This document shows positions 1 through 8,828 of a DNA stretch of 64,000 nucleotides, piece by piece. Positions within the stretch are counted from its first letter, which is position 1. Each line of letters begins with the position of its first letter. A program made the translations under genes and the position numbers. Below the pieces are notes generated by a model. It had not been told where the DNA came from. It did no database searches and worked only from the letters and a program-made list of their open reading frames with translations. This DNA is from Geobacillus thermocatenulatus (GTDB taxonomy: Bacteria > Bacillota > Bacilli > Bacillales > Anoxybacillaceae), in contig NZ_NEWK01000002.1 in assembly GCF_002217655.1 (NCBI RefSeq), forward strand, positions 869,164 through 933,163, given 5' to 3'.

Positions 1-22
1 AGTGAATCGTCGATGACCAACA

Positions 23-84
23 AATGAGCCCCATTTCCGTTTCAAGGAATCATCCAAACGGAAAGGGGCTCATTTTTGTTTTTT
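23..84 (+). terminator. Rho-independent terminator of an upstream gene
   Basis: A long GC-rich stem (ATGAGCCCC pairing with GGGGCTCAT, extended by an inner ATTTCCGTTT/AAACGGAAA arm) is followed by a T-rich run on the + strand. It must serve a gene that lies left of the window, since the next + gene starts at 137. Confidence 0.8.
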
Positions 85-136
85 CGTTTTCCTCGCCAAT
101 GGTACAATAGAAACAAAAAAAGAAAGGTGGACAACC

Positions 137-1294
137 GTGAAACACCTCATTCAACCACGCGTTCAAGCCATTCAGTTATCAGGCATCCGCCAATTTTTCA
201 ACCTTGTCGCCGACCGGCCGGGACTTGTTTCCTTGACGATCGGCCAGCCTGATTTCCCAACGCCCGATCATGTCAAAGCAGCCGCTCAGGAGGCGATCGC
301 CGCCGATTTCACGACGTATACAGCGAACGCCGGCCTGCTGGAACTGCGCCAGGCGGCTTGCCAATTCGTCGCTGACAAGTACGGCCTTCGCTACACGCCG
401 GACGAAGTCATCGCCACCGTCGGCGCCAGCCAAGCGCTTGATATCGCATTTCGCACGATTTTGGAAGAAGGAACGGAAGTGCTCCTTCCCGCACCCGTCT
501 ATCCTGGCTATGAACCGCTCATCCGCCTGTGCGGGGCGAAACCGGTGTACATCGACACAAGGCCAAACGGTTTCCGTCTGTCGGCTGAGCTCATTGCGCC
601 TTATTTGACGGAAAAGACGCGCTGCCTCGTTCTTCCATACCCATCCAATCCAACCGGGACGGCGCTGCCAGCCAAAGAGCTTGAGAAGATCGCTTCCCTT
701 TTGAAAGGACGGCCGATTTGGATCGTTTCCGATGAAATTTACAGCGAGCTCGTTTACCACGGACGCCATCACTCAATCGCCGAGTGGCTGCCGGAGCAGA
801 CGATCGTCATCAACGGTTTAAGCAAATCGCACTCCATGACCGGTTGGCGCATCGGGTTTGTCTTCGCTCCGGCGTTCGCCGTTGAACAAATGGTGAAAGT
901 GCACCAATACAGCGTCTCGTGCACGTCATCGATCAGCCAAAAAGCGGCGGTGGAGGCGCTAACCGCCGGCCAAAACGACGCCGAGGTGATGCGCGCCGCC
1001 TACGCCGAGCGGCTTGAGTATGCCTACAGTCGTCTCACCGCCATGGGGCTGCCGGTTGAGAAGCCGGATGGAGCCTTTTACTTGTTTCCGTCAATCGCCG
1101 CCTTTGGCATGTCTTCGTTTGATTTTGCCCTCGATGTCGTCGAAAACGCCGGCGTCGCCCTCGTTCCCGGCAGCGCCTTTTCTGAATACGGTGAAGGCCA
1201 TGTCCGCCTGTCGTACGCTTATTCACTCGATGTGCTCAAAGAAGGGCTTGACCGGCTCGAGCGGTATATCCAAACGAAGCGCCGCAGACCGTAA
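137..1294 (+). CDS. patA: PLP-dependent aminotransferase A
   Basis: Class I/II (fold type I) aminotransferase of 385 residues, transferring an amino group from an amino acid to a 2-oxoacid in the cytoplasm. The PLP lysine is K230 in the SKSHSMTGWRIG motif, and the SNPTGT and SDEIY motifs precede it in the usual order. Start is GTG at 137, seven bases after an AGAAAGGTGG ribosome binding site. Length and motifs fit the PatA group, which has been linked to lysine/diaminopimelate metabolism in Bacillus; the exact substrate cannot be read from sequence. It is a single gene, convergent with the quinone oxidoreductase gene, with a shared terminator between them. Confidence 0.85.
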   Translation: MKHLIQPRVQAIQLSGIRQFFNLVADRPGLVSLTIGQPDFPTPDHVKAAAQEAIAADFTTYTANAGLLELRQAACQFVADKYGLRYTPDEVIATVGASQALDIAFRTILEEGTEVLLPAPVYPGYEPLIRLCGAKPVYIDTRPNGFRLSAELIAPYLTEKTRCLVLPYPSNPTGTALPAKELEKIASLLKGRPIWIVSDEIYSELVYHGRHHSIAEWLPEQTIVINGLSKSHSMTGWRIGFVFAPAFAVEQMVKVHQYSVSCTSSISQKAAVEALTAGQNDAEVMRAAYAERLEYAYSRLTAMGLPVEKPDGAFYLFPSIAAFGMSSFDFALDVVENAGVALVPGSAFSEYGEGHVRLSYAYSLDVLKEGLDRLERYIQTKRRRP

Positions 1295-1400
1295 CGGTTT
1301 TCAAAAATCGTATCGGTTTAGGCCGCCATGCCCCCATAAGAAAAAGGCCGCTTTACTTTCGACTTTTGTTCACCATTGGCTTTAGGGGAATATGCAAGAA

Positions 1401-1438
1401 AAGGGTGTCCCAATCCTTTTGGGACACCCTCTTCTTTA
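1401..1438. terminator. Bidirectional terminator between patA and the quinone oxidoreductase gene
   Basis: Near-perfect inverted repeat GGGTGTCCCA/TGGGACACCC with A-rich and T-rich flanks, between two convergent genes. Confidence 0.85.
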
Positions 1439-1439
1439 C

Positions 1440-2414
1440 TTATGGCACAAGCAATAGCTTGCCATGCGTTTTCCGCCCCTGCAGCAGCCGATGCACTTCA
1501 GAAGCCTGCTCAAGCGGGTAGACGCCGCCGATCATCAGCTTCAGGCTTCCTTCCTGCACCCACGCGAGCAATTCCCGCAGGCTTTGTTCGTACAACGTCC
1601 GCTTTTTCATGATTTGCGGCAAGAAAAAGCCGATCACCGACCAGTTTTTCGCCATCAGCCGGACTGGATTGAGACGCGTCATTTCCCCGCTCGCCGCACC
1701 GTAGACAACCAAGCGGCCGAACGGAGCGAGGCAATCGAGCGTCTGATGAAAGACATCGCCGCCCGCCATTTCCAAAGCGACATCGACGCCGCGCCCACCG
1801 GTCGCCTCCATCACGGCCGCCGCCCAGCTGTCTTTTGTATAATCAATGGTGACATCAGCACCAAGCTGTTTGGCGAGCGCCCGTTTTTCCTCCGTGCTTG
1901 CCGTGGCGATGACCGTTTTGGCGCCAAACCGTTTCGCCAATTGGACGGCAATCGTCCCAACGCCGCCGGCTGCGGCATGAACGAGCACCGTCTCCCCTTC
2001 TTCCAAGCGGCCCATCGTTTTGAGAATATGGTAGGCGCTTAGCCCTTGCACCGGCAAGGCCGCCGCCTGCCGGGCATCCATGCCATCCGGAAGCGGCACG
2101 ACCGCCCGTTCATCGACAGCGACAAACTCAGCGTAGCCGCCGGATTCGATCAACGCGACGACGCGCTGCCCTGGGCGGACCGTTTGCACCTCCGAACCAA
2201 CTTCGCGGACAACGCCGGCCACTTCCGTCCCAGGTGTGAACGGAAGCGGCGTCGGCACAACGTAGCGCCCTTCCCGCCGAGCTGTATCCGCATAGTTGAC
2301 GCCAATCGCTTCCGCTTCAATCACGACTTGCCGCCCCGTGGGTTTCGGACGTTCGCCTTCGCAAACACGCAAGACATCCGGTCCACCGTATTCCACGAAT
2401 TGGACAAATTTCAT
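1440..2414 (-). CDS. NAD(P)H:quinone oxidoreductase, zinc-free MDR family
   Basis: Medium-chain dehydrogenase/reductase of 324 residues. The nucleotide-binding stretch HAAAGGVGTIAVQLAK lies near residues 145-160, and the catalytic-zinc ligands of alcohol dehydrogenases are missing, as in the quinone oxidoreductase (QOR) branch. It probably reduces a quinone or an enone with NADPH in the cytoplasm. Its ATG overlaps the stop codon of the comB-like gene by four bases, so it is the last, translationally coupled gene of the seven-gene acyl-CoA operon. An enoyl-type reductase would fit that setting, but the substrate is not known. Confidence 0.8.
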   Translation of the reverse strand: MKFVQFVEYGGPDVLRVCEGERPKPTGRQVVIEAEAIGVNYADTARREGRYVVPTPLPFTPGTEVAGVVREVGSEVQTVRPGQRVVALIESGGYAEFVAVDERAVVPLPDGMDARQAAALPVQGLSAYHILKTMGRLEEGETVLVHAAAGGVGTIAVQLAKRFGAKTVIATASTEEKRALAKQLGADVTIDYTKDSWAAAVMEATGGRGVDVALEMAGGDVFHQTLDCLAPFGRLVVYGAASGEMTRLNPVRLMAKNWSVIGFFLPQIMKKRTLYEQSLRELLAWVQEGSLKLMIGGVYPLEQASEVHRLLQGRKTHGKLLLVP

Positions 2415-3193
2415 GGCGATATCCCCTCTTTCATTACGTTTGTCGACGCCATATCGCGCAGTTCCGGGCCGAACGGCCCCAGCTCAAGTTTTGGAACAGC
2501 AGAAAGCGACCCGTGCCGGTTGATGTAGTCGATTTCTTTTTCCAAGCCGTACGCCGTCATCCAACGGCCGACGCGCGAGGCAGACAGCACTTCTTTCGCC
2601 TTCCCTTCATCCGAATATTGCCGGTAAAAGAGCCATGCGGCCATCGCGCTGTCGGACAGCTCCGCCGCGTTGATCCCTTGCTCGATCAAGCAGTGCATAA
2701 AGTAACCGGCGCCATAAAAATCTTCCAGGCAAAAGCGGCCGGACGAGCCAGAGCAGATCGCGATAATCGTTTCCTCTCGGTGCCATTGGCAAATATGCTC
2801 GCTGACCGCCGGGCTGTTCAGCAAGCTCGCCGCGTACACCGCACGGGCTGGCTGAGCTCTGCGAATCGCCACCGTGCCATTGGTCGTCGATAGCACGACT
2901 GTTTTCCCTGAACAAACGGTTTGCAAAAACAACGGCGCCGGCGGATGAAAACCGGCGATCGTCCGCCCTTCGTATTCGCCGACGAGCTCATAGCTGCCCT
3001 CTGGCAAGCGAAGCGCGATCTCCTTGGCCTCCTCGGCATCGCGCACCGGGATCACCGAACGAGCGCCGGCAGAGAGCGTTGCCGTAATCGACGAGGTGGC
3101 AAGCAAAACATCGAACACGACAGCCACCTTTCGATCAGCAAGCGCCATCTCATCAATGTCTTCTTTGCGCAGCACGACATGCACTTTTGTCAT
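2411..3193 (-). CDS. comB: 2-phosphosulfolactate phosphatase family protein (ComB-like)
   Basis: About 260 residues with the ComB signatures: FDVLLATSSI near the N-terminus, VLSTTNGT in the middle and ICSGSSGRFCLEDFYGAG after it. ComB hydrolyses 2-phosphosulfolactate to sulfolactate in a magnesium-dependent reaction. In archaea this feeds coenzyme M; in spore-forming Bacillus sulfolactate is a spore constituent. No ComA (phosphosulfolactate synthase) gene is present in the window. The gene sits between an APH-fold kinase and a quinone oxidoreductase with gaps of less than 10 bases, so it may act on a phosphorylated operon intermediate instead; that is inference. A GTG at 3196 is an alternative start. 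Confidence 0.75.
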   Translation of the reverse strand: MTKVHVVLRKEDIDEMALADRKVAVVFDVLLATSSITATLSAGARSVIPVRDAEEAKEIALRLPEGSYELVGEYEGRTIAGFHPPAPLFLQTVCSGKTVVLSTTNGTVAIRRAQPARAVYAASLLNSPAVSEHICQWHREETIIAICSGSSGRFCLEDFYGAGYFMHCLIEQGINAAELSDSAMAAWLFYRQYSDEGKAKEVLSASRVGRWMTAYGLEKEIDYINRHGSLSAVPKLELGPFGPELRDMASTNVMKEGISP

Positions 3194-3202
3194 CACGCCG
3201 CC

Positions 3203-4261
3203 TCACCGTCCTGTCGCCAGCTGCCATGCATGCTCAATGAGCGCTTCGACAAACTGGCCAAAATGGCGAAACCGCTCATCGTTCGTCTGTCCGCGGCGAT
3301 AGCGGTAATAAATTTGCTGGCAAATGACCGCTAATTTAAAGTAGGCAAACGTCAAATACACGTGCATATTGGAAACATCACGACCGCTTTTTTTCGCATA
3401 TGCCTCAATAAACTGTTCGCGCGTATAAAAACCGGGACGGACGGTGACCGGCGCGCGGCCAAACCCACTTTTAATGAGTGGAGGATCGTCTTCCTCAATC
3501 CAATAACTCATGGCCACCGCCAAATCGGCAAGCGGATCCCCGACCGTCGACATCTCCCAATCAAACAGCCCAACCATTTTGGTGATGTCGTCTTTGGCAA
3601 ACAAAGCGTTGTTCAGCTTGAAGTCGTAATGGATGACCGTTGCTTCACGCTGCGGTGGGATGTGGGAGGCAAGCCACTTCATCAGCGCCTCGGCTTCCGG
3701 AATATGATCCGTCTTGGCCCGCTCATAGCGCTGGATCCATCCGTGCACTTGCCGTTCCATAAACCCATCCGGCTTTACCATCTGAACGAGGCGTGTGTTC
3801 GTATAATCAATTTGATGGATACGGACAAGCGTCTCGACCATCGTCTCGGAGATGCCACGGCAAACGTCTTCTGTCGGGATGACGCCATCGGGAAAATCGC
3901 TGTCAATCACGACGCCTTGCCGCCGCTCCATGACGAAAAACGGACTGCCGATCACCGATTCGTCTTCACAAAAATAGAATGGTTTCGGCGCCAACGGGAA
4001 CAGCGGATGGATTTCAGAAAGCCACGTGCTCTCCCGCTTCATATCGTGCGCTTTCGGCGGCACCGGGCCAAACGGCGGCCGGCGCAGCACTGCCTCCCAC
4101 TCCCCACAGCGGAGCAAATACGTCAAATTCGACCGGCCGGCGGAAAATTGCTGGATCTCGAGCTCCCCATCCGGCATGTCCGGCAGCACCGTGCGCAAAA
4201 ACTTGGCCAGCTTCCCTGCCGGCAGTTCTTCCCCCTTGCGCACTGGAATAATCGCTGTCAT
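3203..4261 (-). CDS. APH-fold phosphotransferase, ACAD10/11 kinase-domain type
   Basis: About 352 residues with an aminoglycoside-phosphotransferase/choline-kinase fold: N-lobe FSAGRSNLTYLL, catalytic loop HYDFKLNN and metal-binding FDWEMSTVGDPLADL. These stretches resemble the kinase domain of animal ACAD10/11, which phosphorylates 4-hydroxyacyl-CoA, rather than resistance kinases. I chose ATG 4261 because AAGGGGGAGAGGGAG precedes it. An in-frame GTG at 4363 overlaps the TetR stop codon but has a weak ribosome binding site, and its first residues read through that same Shine-Dalgarno region. The acyl-CoA dehydrogenase of the same operon would supply the partner domain. Confidence 0.8.
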   Translation of the reverse strand: MTAIIPVRKGEELPAGKLAKFLRTVLPDMPDGELEIQQFSAGRSNLTYLLRCGEWEAVLRRPPFGPVPPKAHDMKRESTWLSEIHPLFPLAPKPFYFCEDESVIGSPFFVMERRQGVVIDSDFPDGVIPTEDVCRGISETMVETLVRIHQIDYTNTRLVQMVKPDGFMERQVHGWIQRYERAKTDHIPEAEALMKWLASHIPPQREATVIHYDFKLNNALFAKDDITKMVGLFDWEMSTVGDPLADLAVAMSYWIEEDDPPLIKSGFGRAPVTVRPGFYTREQFIEAYAKKSGRDVSNMHVYLTFAYFKLAVICQQIYYRYRRGQTNDERFRHFGQFVEALIEHAWQLATGR

Positions 4262-4359
4262 CTCCCTCTCCCCCTTGGTCAACAATTCAAGCGCGCCATT
4301 GCCGCCGCACGAACAGCATCCATCGACACACCTCGGATCAAACTTGTTTGTCTCTCTTT

Positions 4360-4944
4360 TCACTCGGCTTTCGAGACAGACGGCGCGCTCATGCCATCAA
4401 GCAGGATCGCCACCATCTGCTTAGCCACCTCGGAATCGGTCAGCTCGCCCTCCGGACGAAACCATTGGTAGCTCCAATTGGCTGCCCCAAGAACGGTAAG
4501 CGTGGCGATCGATGGCGACAAATCGCAGCGCAGTTCACCGCTTTTCATTCCTTCCTCAATCAACGACTGCAGCCGATAGCGGAACAAATCGCGCTTTTCT
4601 TTTATTTTCTGTAAATGCTCTTCATTCAAATGCTTCATTTCACGAAAAAAAATACGCGCTTCCCGTCCCTGCCGTTCGACATTATGGATGAGCATGAAGA
4701 CGATGTCATACAGTCGTTCCCGCACCGAGCGCTGTGCATCGCTTATAATCCGCTCCTCTTCGTCCAGCAGCCTTTCAATGTAGCGAAGATGAATATCCAT
4801 CAACAGTTCTTCTTTGCTTGTAAAATAGTAATAAAACGTCCCTTTTGTCACTCCAAGGGTGTCAACGATGTCTTGGATCGATGTTTCGCTGAAGCCGTTT
4901 TGTTCAAACAGCTCAATGCTGGCAGCCATAATTTTCTCTTTCAC
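4360..4944 (-). CDS. TetR-family regulator of the acyl-CoA operon
   Basis: 194 residues. The N-terminal helix-turn-helix is clear (TSIQDIVDTLGVTKGTFYYYF, residues ~21-41) and a ligand-binding TetR C-terminal half follows. It lies inside the operon between the acyl-CoA synthetase and kinase genes, so it is probably an autoregulated repressor responding to an acyl-CoA, as FadR-type regulators of Bacillus and Thermus do. The palindromic operator at 8709-8726 is its likely target. Ligand and operator assignment are inference. Confidence 0.85.
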   Translation of the reverse strand: MKEKIMAASIELFEQNGFSETSIQDIVDTLGVTKGTFYYYFTSKEELLMDIHLRYIERLLDEEERIISDAQRSVRERLYDIVFMLIHNVERQGREARIFFREMKHLNEEHLQKIKEKRDLFRYRLQSLIEEGMKSGELRCDLSPSIATLTVLGAANWSYQWFRPEGELTDSEVAKQMVAILLDGMSAPSVSKAE

Positions 4945-5037
4945 GTTTTTACACCTCTTGCCTAAATTGTAGTCGCTGCCAGCTATTGTACCATAAAATG
5001 GCCAAGCCCGCTTCCGACTTGGCCGAAAACCGCCCTG

Positions 5038-6657
5038 TTATTGCGTGCGGGATGCTTCTTCACGCAAGGCGCGGCGCAAAATTTTCCCGACGTTCGTCTT
5101 TGGCAGTTCGGCGCGAAACTCAACGATGCGCGGCACTTTGTACGCCGCTAAGTTTTTCCGACAATGGGCAAGAATCTCTTCTTCGTTTGCCTGCATCCCA
5201 TCTTTTAAGACGATGATCGCCTTCACCGTTTCGCCGCGGTACGGATCCGGCACGCCAACCGCCGCCGCCTCTCTCACCGCTGGATGTTCGTACAGCACTT
5301 CTTCAATTTCACGCGGATAAATGTTATAGCCGCCGGCGATGATCAGATCTTTTTTCCGGTCGACGATCGTCACATACCCTTCCTCGTCGATCGAGGCCAA
5401 ATCGCCAGTGTACAGCCAACCGTCGCGCAGCGCCGCCGCCGTTTCCTCGGGCATGTTCCAATATCCTTTCATCACTTGCGGGCCGCGGATGATGAGCTCG
5501 CCGACTTCACCCGGCGGCAATTCCTGCGTGCCGGTCGCCACATCGACGACTTTGTATTCGGTGAGCGGCATGCCGATGCCGACCGTGCCCGGCTTGCGCG
5601 CCGCAAACGGCGGATTGCAATGCGTCACGGGCGATGCTTCCGACAAGCCGTATCCCTCAAGGACGACCGCTCCCGTTTTCGCTTCGAAGTCGCGCATCAA
5701 TTCAAGCGGCATCGGCGCGCTGCCGCTGTTGCACGTTTTGATGCTGCTGATGCCGTACTGTTCGACGCCCGGCGTATTGGTAATCGCGACGTACATCGTC
5801 GGCACTCCCGGAAACACGGTCGGTTGCTTGTCGCGAATCGTCTCCAGCACTTCTTTCAGCTCAAAGCGCGGCAGCAAAATGTTTTCCGCTCCTTGGTAAA
5901 TGGCCAAGTTCATTCCCGACGTCATCGCGAACACGTGGAACAACGGGATGACGGTTAAATATCGCTCTTTCCCGAACTCAAATGTCCCTTTGAAAAATTC
6001 GGCGCATTGCAAGACGTTGGCGAAAATGTTGCGGTGGGTGAGCATCGCCCCTTTGGAGCGCCCCGTCGTCCCGCCCGTATATTGCAATACAGCGATGTCG
6101 TGCGCCGGCTCGATCGGCACCGGGCGCACCGCTCCGCTTCCTGCGGCAAGAAATTCGTCAAATGTGACATCTCCTTCCGCGAGCGCAACGGACGGCGGCG
6201 CGCCAAGGCTGACGGTGACCGCCTGCTCGACGGCTGTTTCCCCTCTGACGGCGGCGAGGCGCGGATAAAGCGGTTCATAAATGACAATCATCTTGGCGCC
6301 GGAATCTTTGAGCAAATAGGCAAGTTCGCGCTCAACAAGCATCGGGTTCACTTGGGTGACGATGGCGCCCGCCTGCAAAATGCCGTAGTAAGCGATGACA
6401 TACTGTGGGCAGTTCGGCAGCATAATCGCGACGCGGTCCCCTTTTTGTACGCCGCGCGCCTGCAGGCTTGAGGCAAAGCGGTTGACCGCGGCCGCGAGCT
6501 CGGCATAGGTGATCATCTTATCGTAAAATGTCAACGCCGGCTGGGAGCCGAATTCCCCCGCCCGTTCATGGAGCACATCGCATACGGTTTTATTCGGAAT
6601 GTCGATATGAAACGACACATGCTCCGGATAAAGAGACAACGCCCGTTTTTCGCTCAT
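5038..6657 (-). CDS. Fatty-acid/acyl-CoA synthetase (AMP-binding)
   Basis: 539-residue member of the ANL superfamily that activates a carboxylic acid to acyl-CoA via an acyl-adenylate. Visible motifs in order: YTGGTTGRSKGAML (P-loop-like), YGLSEASP, GWLYTGDLASIDEEGY, the hinge DRKKDLIIAGGYNIYPREIEE and the catalytic lysine in PKTNVGKILRR near the C-terminus. It resembles LcfB/FadD-type long-chain enzymes, although chain-length preference cannot be assigned. It is third in the operon, 21 bases after the SDR gene, and would feed the dehydrogenase with CoA esters. Confidence 0.88.
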   Translation of the reverse strand: MSEKRALSLYPEHVSFHIDIPNKTVCDVLHERAGEFGSQPALTFYDKMITYAELAAAVNRFASSLQARGVQKGDRVAIMLPNCPQYVIAYYGILQAGAIVTQVNPMLVERELAYLLKDSGAKMIVIYEPLYPRLAAVRGETAVEQAVTVSLGAPPSVALAEGDVTFDEFLAAGSGAVRPVPIEPAHDIAVLQYTGGTTGRSKGAMLTHRNIFANVLQCAEFFKGTFEFGKERYLTVIPLFHVFAMTSGMNLAIYQGAENILLPRFELKEVLETIRDKQPTVFPGVPTMYVAITNTPGVEQYGISSIKTCNSGSAPMPLELMRDFEAKTGAVVLEGYGLSEASPVTHCNPPFAARKPGTVGIGMPLTEYKVVDVATGTQELPPGEVGELIIRGPQVMKGYWNMPEETAAALRDGWLYTGDLASIDEEGYVTIVDRKKDLIIAGGYNIYPREIEEVLYEHPAVREAAAVGVPDPYRGETVKAIIVLKDGMQANEEEILAHCRKNLAAYKVPRIVEFRAELPKTNVGKILRRALREEASRTQ

Positions 6658-6678
6658 TTGCGCTTCCTCCTTTTTTAA

Positions 6679-7470
6679 TTAAATGCCGGTCGCGTGGCTG
6701 CCGCCGTCAACGACTAACAGCGCACCGGTGACAAACGCAGACGCCGGCGAGGCGAGAAACAGGACGGCGCCTTTTAAGTCATCCTCGCCGCCAAAGCGGC
6801 CAAGCGGCGTATGCTCGAGCACTTTTTGCCCCACTTGCTCGAGGACAACTCTTGACATTTTCGTCGGGAAAAAGCCCGGCGCCACCGCATTGACGCGAAT
6901 GCCGTGCTTCCCCCATTTTGCCGCTAGGTCCCTCGTAAACGTAATGACCGCCCCTTTGCTCGTGTTGTAGCCGATTGTATTTAAAATGTCCGGGTGCGTG
7001 CCGCCAAGGCCGGCGACCGAAGCGATATTGACAATGGCGCCGCCTGTTTGTTTTTTAATCATCACTTTGCCGACCGCCTGACTCATGAGAAACGTGCCGG
7101 TCACATTGACGTTCATCACCTTTTGCCATGCCTCAAGCGGCATCTCTTCGACCGGCGCTCCCCACGTCGCTCCGCTGTTGTTCACCAAAATATCGATGCC
7201 ACCAAACTCCTTCACCGTCGTTTCGACGACATGTTGGACATCTTCCGGATTCGTCACATCACACTTTAGCGCCAATGAACGGACGCCGAGCTGCTCCAGT
7301 TTTTCTTTCACTTGCTCGCACGCCTCCACTTTGCGCGAGCAGACGACAACGTTCGCCCCCGCTTCGGCGAGGCCGACGGCGATTTGCTCGCCGAGCCCGC
7401 GCCCGCCGCCGGTGACGATGGCGGTTTTTCCTTCGATTTTAAACAAGTCCAACACATGCATAAACGCCAC
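6679..7470 (-). CDS. Short-chain dehydrogenase/reductase
   Basis: 263 residues of classical SDR type: TGGGRGLGEQIA cofactor motif near residue 20, NNSGATWGA (the NNAG motif), Ser in ASVAGLGG and the catalytic pair YNTSK. NAD(P)-dependent oxidation or reduction of a hydroxyacyl or ketoacyl substrate is expected. It sits 11 bases after the acyl-CoA dehydrogenase gene. In a 4-hydroxyacid pathway it could interconvert 4-oxo and 4-hydroxy acids, or act as 3-hydroxyacyl-CoA dehydrogenase; sequence alone does not separate these. Confidence 0.85.
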   Translation of the reverse strand: MAFMHVLDLFKIEGKTAIVTGGGRGLGEQIAVGLAEAGANVVVCSRKVEACEQVKEKLEQLGVRSLALKCDVTNPEDVQHVVETTVKEFGGIDILVNNSGATWGAPVEEMPLEAWQKVMNVNVTGTFLMSQAVGKVMIKKQTGGAIVNIASVAGLGGTHPDILNTIGYNTSKGAVITFTRDLAAKWGKHGIRVNAVAPGFFPTKMSRVVLEQVGQKVLEHTPLGRFGGEDDLKGAVLFLASPASAFVTGALLVVDGGSHATGI

Positions 7471-7481
7471 TTCCTCTCCCT

Positions 7482-8693
7482 TTATTGTTCATATGGCCGC
7501 AACTCAAGCTTGGCTACTTGCTCTTTATGCACCTCATCCGGCCCGTCGGCCAACCGGAGCGTGCGCGAGTTCGCCCACATGGCGGCAAGCGGAAAATCGT
7601 TGCTCACCCCGGCGGCGCCAAACGCCTGTATGGCGCGGTCGATCACTTTTAAGGCGACATTCGGGGCAACAACTTTAATCATGGCAATTTCTTTGCGCGC
7701 CGCTTTGTTGCCGACCGTATCCATCATGTACGCTGCCTTCATTGTCAACAGACGCGCCTGTTCAATCTCAATGCGCGACTGGGCGATCCAATCGCGAATG
7801 ACGCCATGGTCCGCAAGCCGCTTGCCGAACGCCACCCGTGACTGCACGCGCCGGCACATGAGCTCAAGCGCCCGCTCCGCCGCTCCAATCAAGCGCATGC
7901 AATGATGGATCCGCCCCGGGCCGAGCCGCCCTTGAGCGATGGCAAACCCTTTCCCTTCGCCCCAAATGATGTTCTCTTTCGGCACCCGCACGTTGTCATA
8001 CGTAATCTCCGCATGCCCGTGCGGCGCATGGTCAAAGCCGAACACCGGCAGCATCCGTTCGATTTTCACCCCCGGCGTATCGAGCGGAACGATGATCATC
8101 GATTGCTGCTCATGCTTCGGGGCATCTGGGTTCGTTTTTCCCATCACGATGGCGACTTTGCAACGCGGGTCGCCAGCCCCGGACGACCACCATTTTCGTC
8201 CGTTGATGACGTATTCGTCGCCGTCGCGGACGATGGAGGCGCGAATGTTCGTCGCATCGCTTGACGCGACGTCCGGCTCCGTCATCGAAAAGCACGAGCG
8301 AATTTCGCCGTTCAAGAGCGGGATGAGCCATTTCTGCTTTTGCTCTTCTGTTCCATAGCGGACGAGCACCTCCATGTTGCCGGTATCGGGCGCATTGCAA
8401 TTGAACACTTCCGGAGCGATGAGAGAGCGGCCCATAATTTCGCAAAGCGGAGCGTATTCGACGTTCGTTAAGCCGGCTCCGTATTCGCTGTCCGGCAAAA
8501 ACAAATTCCAAAGCCCTTCTTTTTTCGCTTTTTCCTTCAGCTCCTCGATAATTGGGGGTACGCCTGACCATCTTGACTCTTGGGCATTCAGCTGCTCCTC
8601 ATACACCCTCTCGTTCGGATAAATGTACTCCTCCATGAAAGCGCTTAATTTTTTGATCAACTCTTGGACTTTTGGTGAATAAGAAAAGTCCAT
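7482..8693 (-). CDS. Acyl-CoA dehydrogenase, ACAD10/11-like
   Basis: 403-residue FAD-dependent acyl-CoA dehydrogenase. The mid-domain has [18 protein letters not shown] and [13 protein letters not shown]; the C-terminal helical domain has [13 protein letters not shown], the QAFGAAG motif and [11 protein letters not shown]. The WWSSGAG and [10 protein letters not shown] stretches are typical of the ACAD10/11 branch rather than of ordinary short-chain enzymes. Family knowledge: in ACAD11 this domain acts on 4-phosphoacyl-CoA made by a fused kinase domain; here the kinase is a separate gene of the same operon. It is the promoter-proximal gene. Confidence 0.85.
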   Translation of the reverse strand: MDFSYSPKVQELIKKLSAFMEEYIYPNERVYEEQLNAQESRWSGVPPIIEELKEKAKKEGLWNLFLPDSEYGAGLTNVEYAPLCEIMGRSLIAPEVFNCNAPDTGNMEVLVRYGTEEQKQKWLIPLLNGEIRSCFSMTEPDVASSDATNIRASIVRDGDEYVINGRKWWSSGAGDPRCKVAIVMGKTNPDAPKHEQQSMIIVPLDTPGVKIERMLPVFGFDHAPHGHAEITYDNVRVPKENIIWGEGKGFAIAQGRLGPGRIHHCMRLIGAAERALELMCRRVQSRVAFGKRLADHGVIRDWIAQSRIEIEQARLLTMKAAYMMDTVGNKAARKEIAMIKVVAPNVALKVIDRAIQAFGAAGVSNDFPLAAMWANSRTLRLADGPDEVHKEQVAKLELRPYEQ

Positions 8694-8708
8694 CTCATCG
8701 CCTCCTAT

Positions 8709-8726
8709 ATACCAACCGGTTAGTAT
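8709..8726. promoter_or_regulatory. Palindromic operator, probable TetR binding site
   Basis: ATACCAACCGGTTAGTAT is an 18-base inverted repeat with one mismatched pair, centred on AACCGGTT. It lies just downstream of the predicted transcription start and upstream of the acyl-CoA dehydrogenase start codon. Position and symmetry suit a TetR repressor, most simply the one encoded at 4360-4944. Confidence 0.7.
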
Positions 8727-8741
8727 GTGCTCTTTATTTCT

Positions 8742-8770
8742 ACTATACCTCGACCAAAAGAAATATTCAA
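8742..8770 (-). promoter_or_regulatory. SigA-type promoter of the acyl-CoA operon
   Basis: On the minus strand TTGAAT and TATAGT are separated by exactly 17 bases, upstream of the acyl-CoA dehydrogenase gene. Confidence 0.7.
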
Positions 8771-8828
8771 TATTTTTTGATAAATACGCCTCGCGTTCAA
8801 AAAAAGAGAGGACGAAGCCGCCCCCTGA

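Noticed and set aside
179-772. 197-codon frame on the minus strand opposite patA
   Set aside because: It is antisense to a strongly conserved aminotransferase, has no family-like motif or ribosome binding site, and follows from the codon bias of a GC-rich gene.
3362-4471. 369-codon + frame opposite the APH kinase and TetR genes
   Set aside because: It crosses two real genes on the other strand and its protein is Arg/His-rich low-quality sequence, as expected for antisense frames here.
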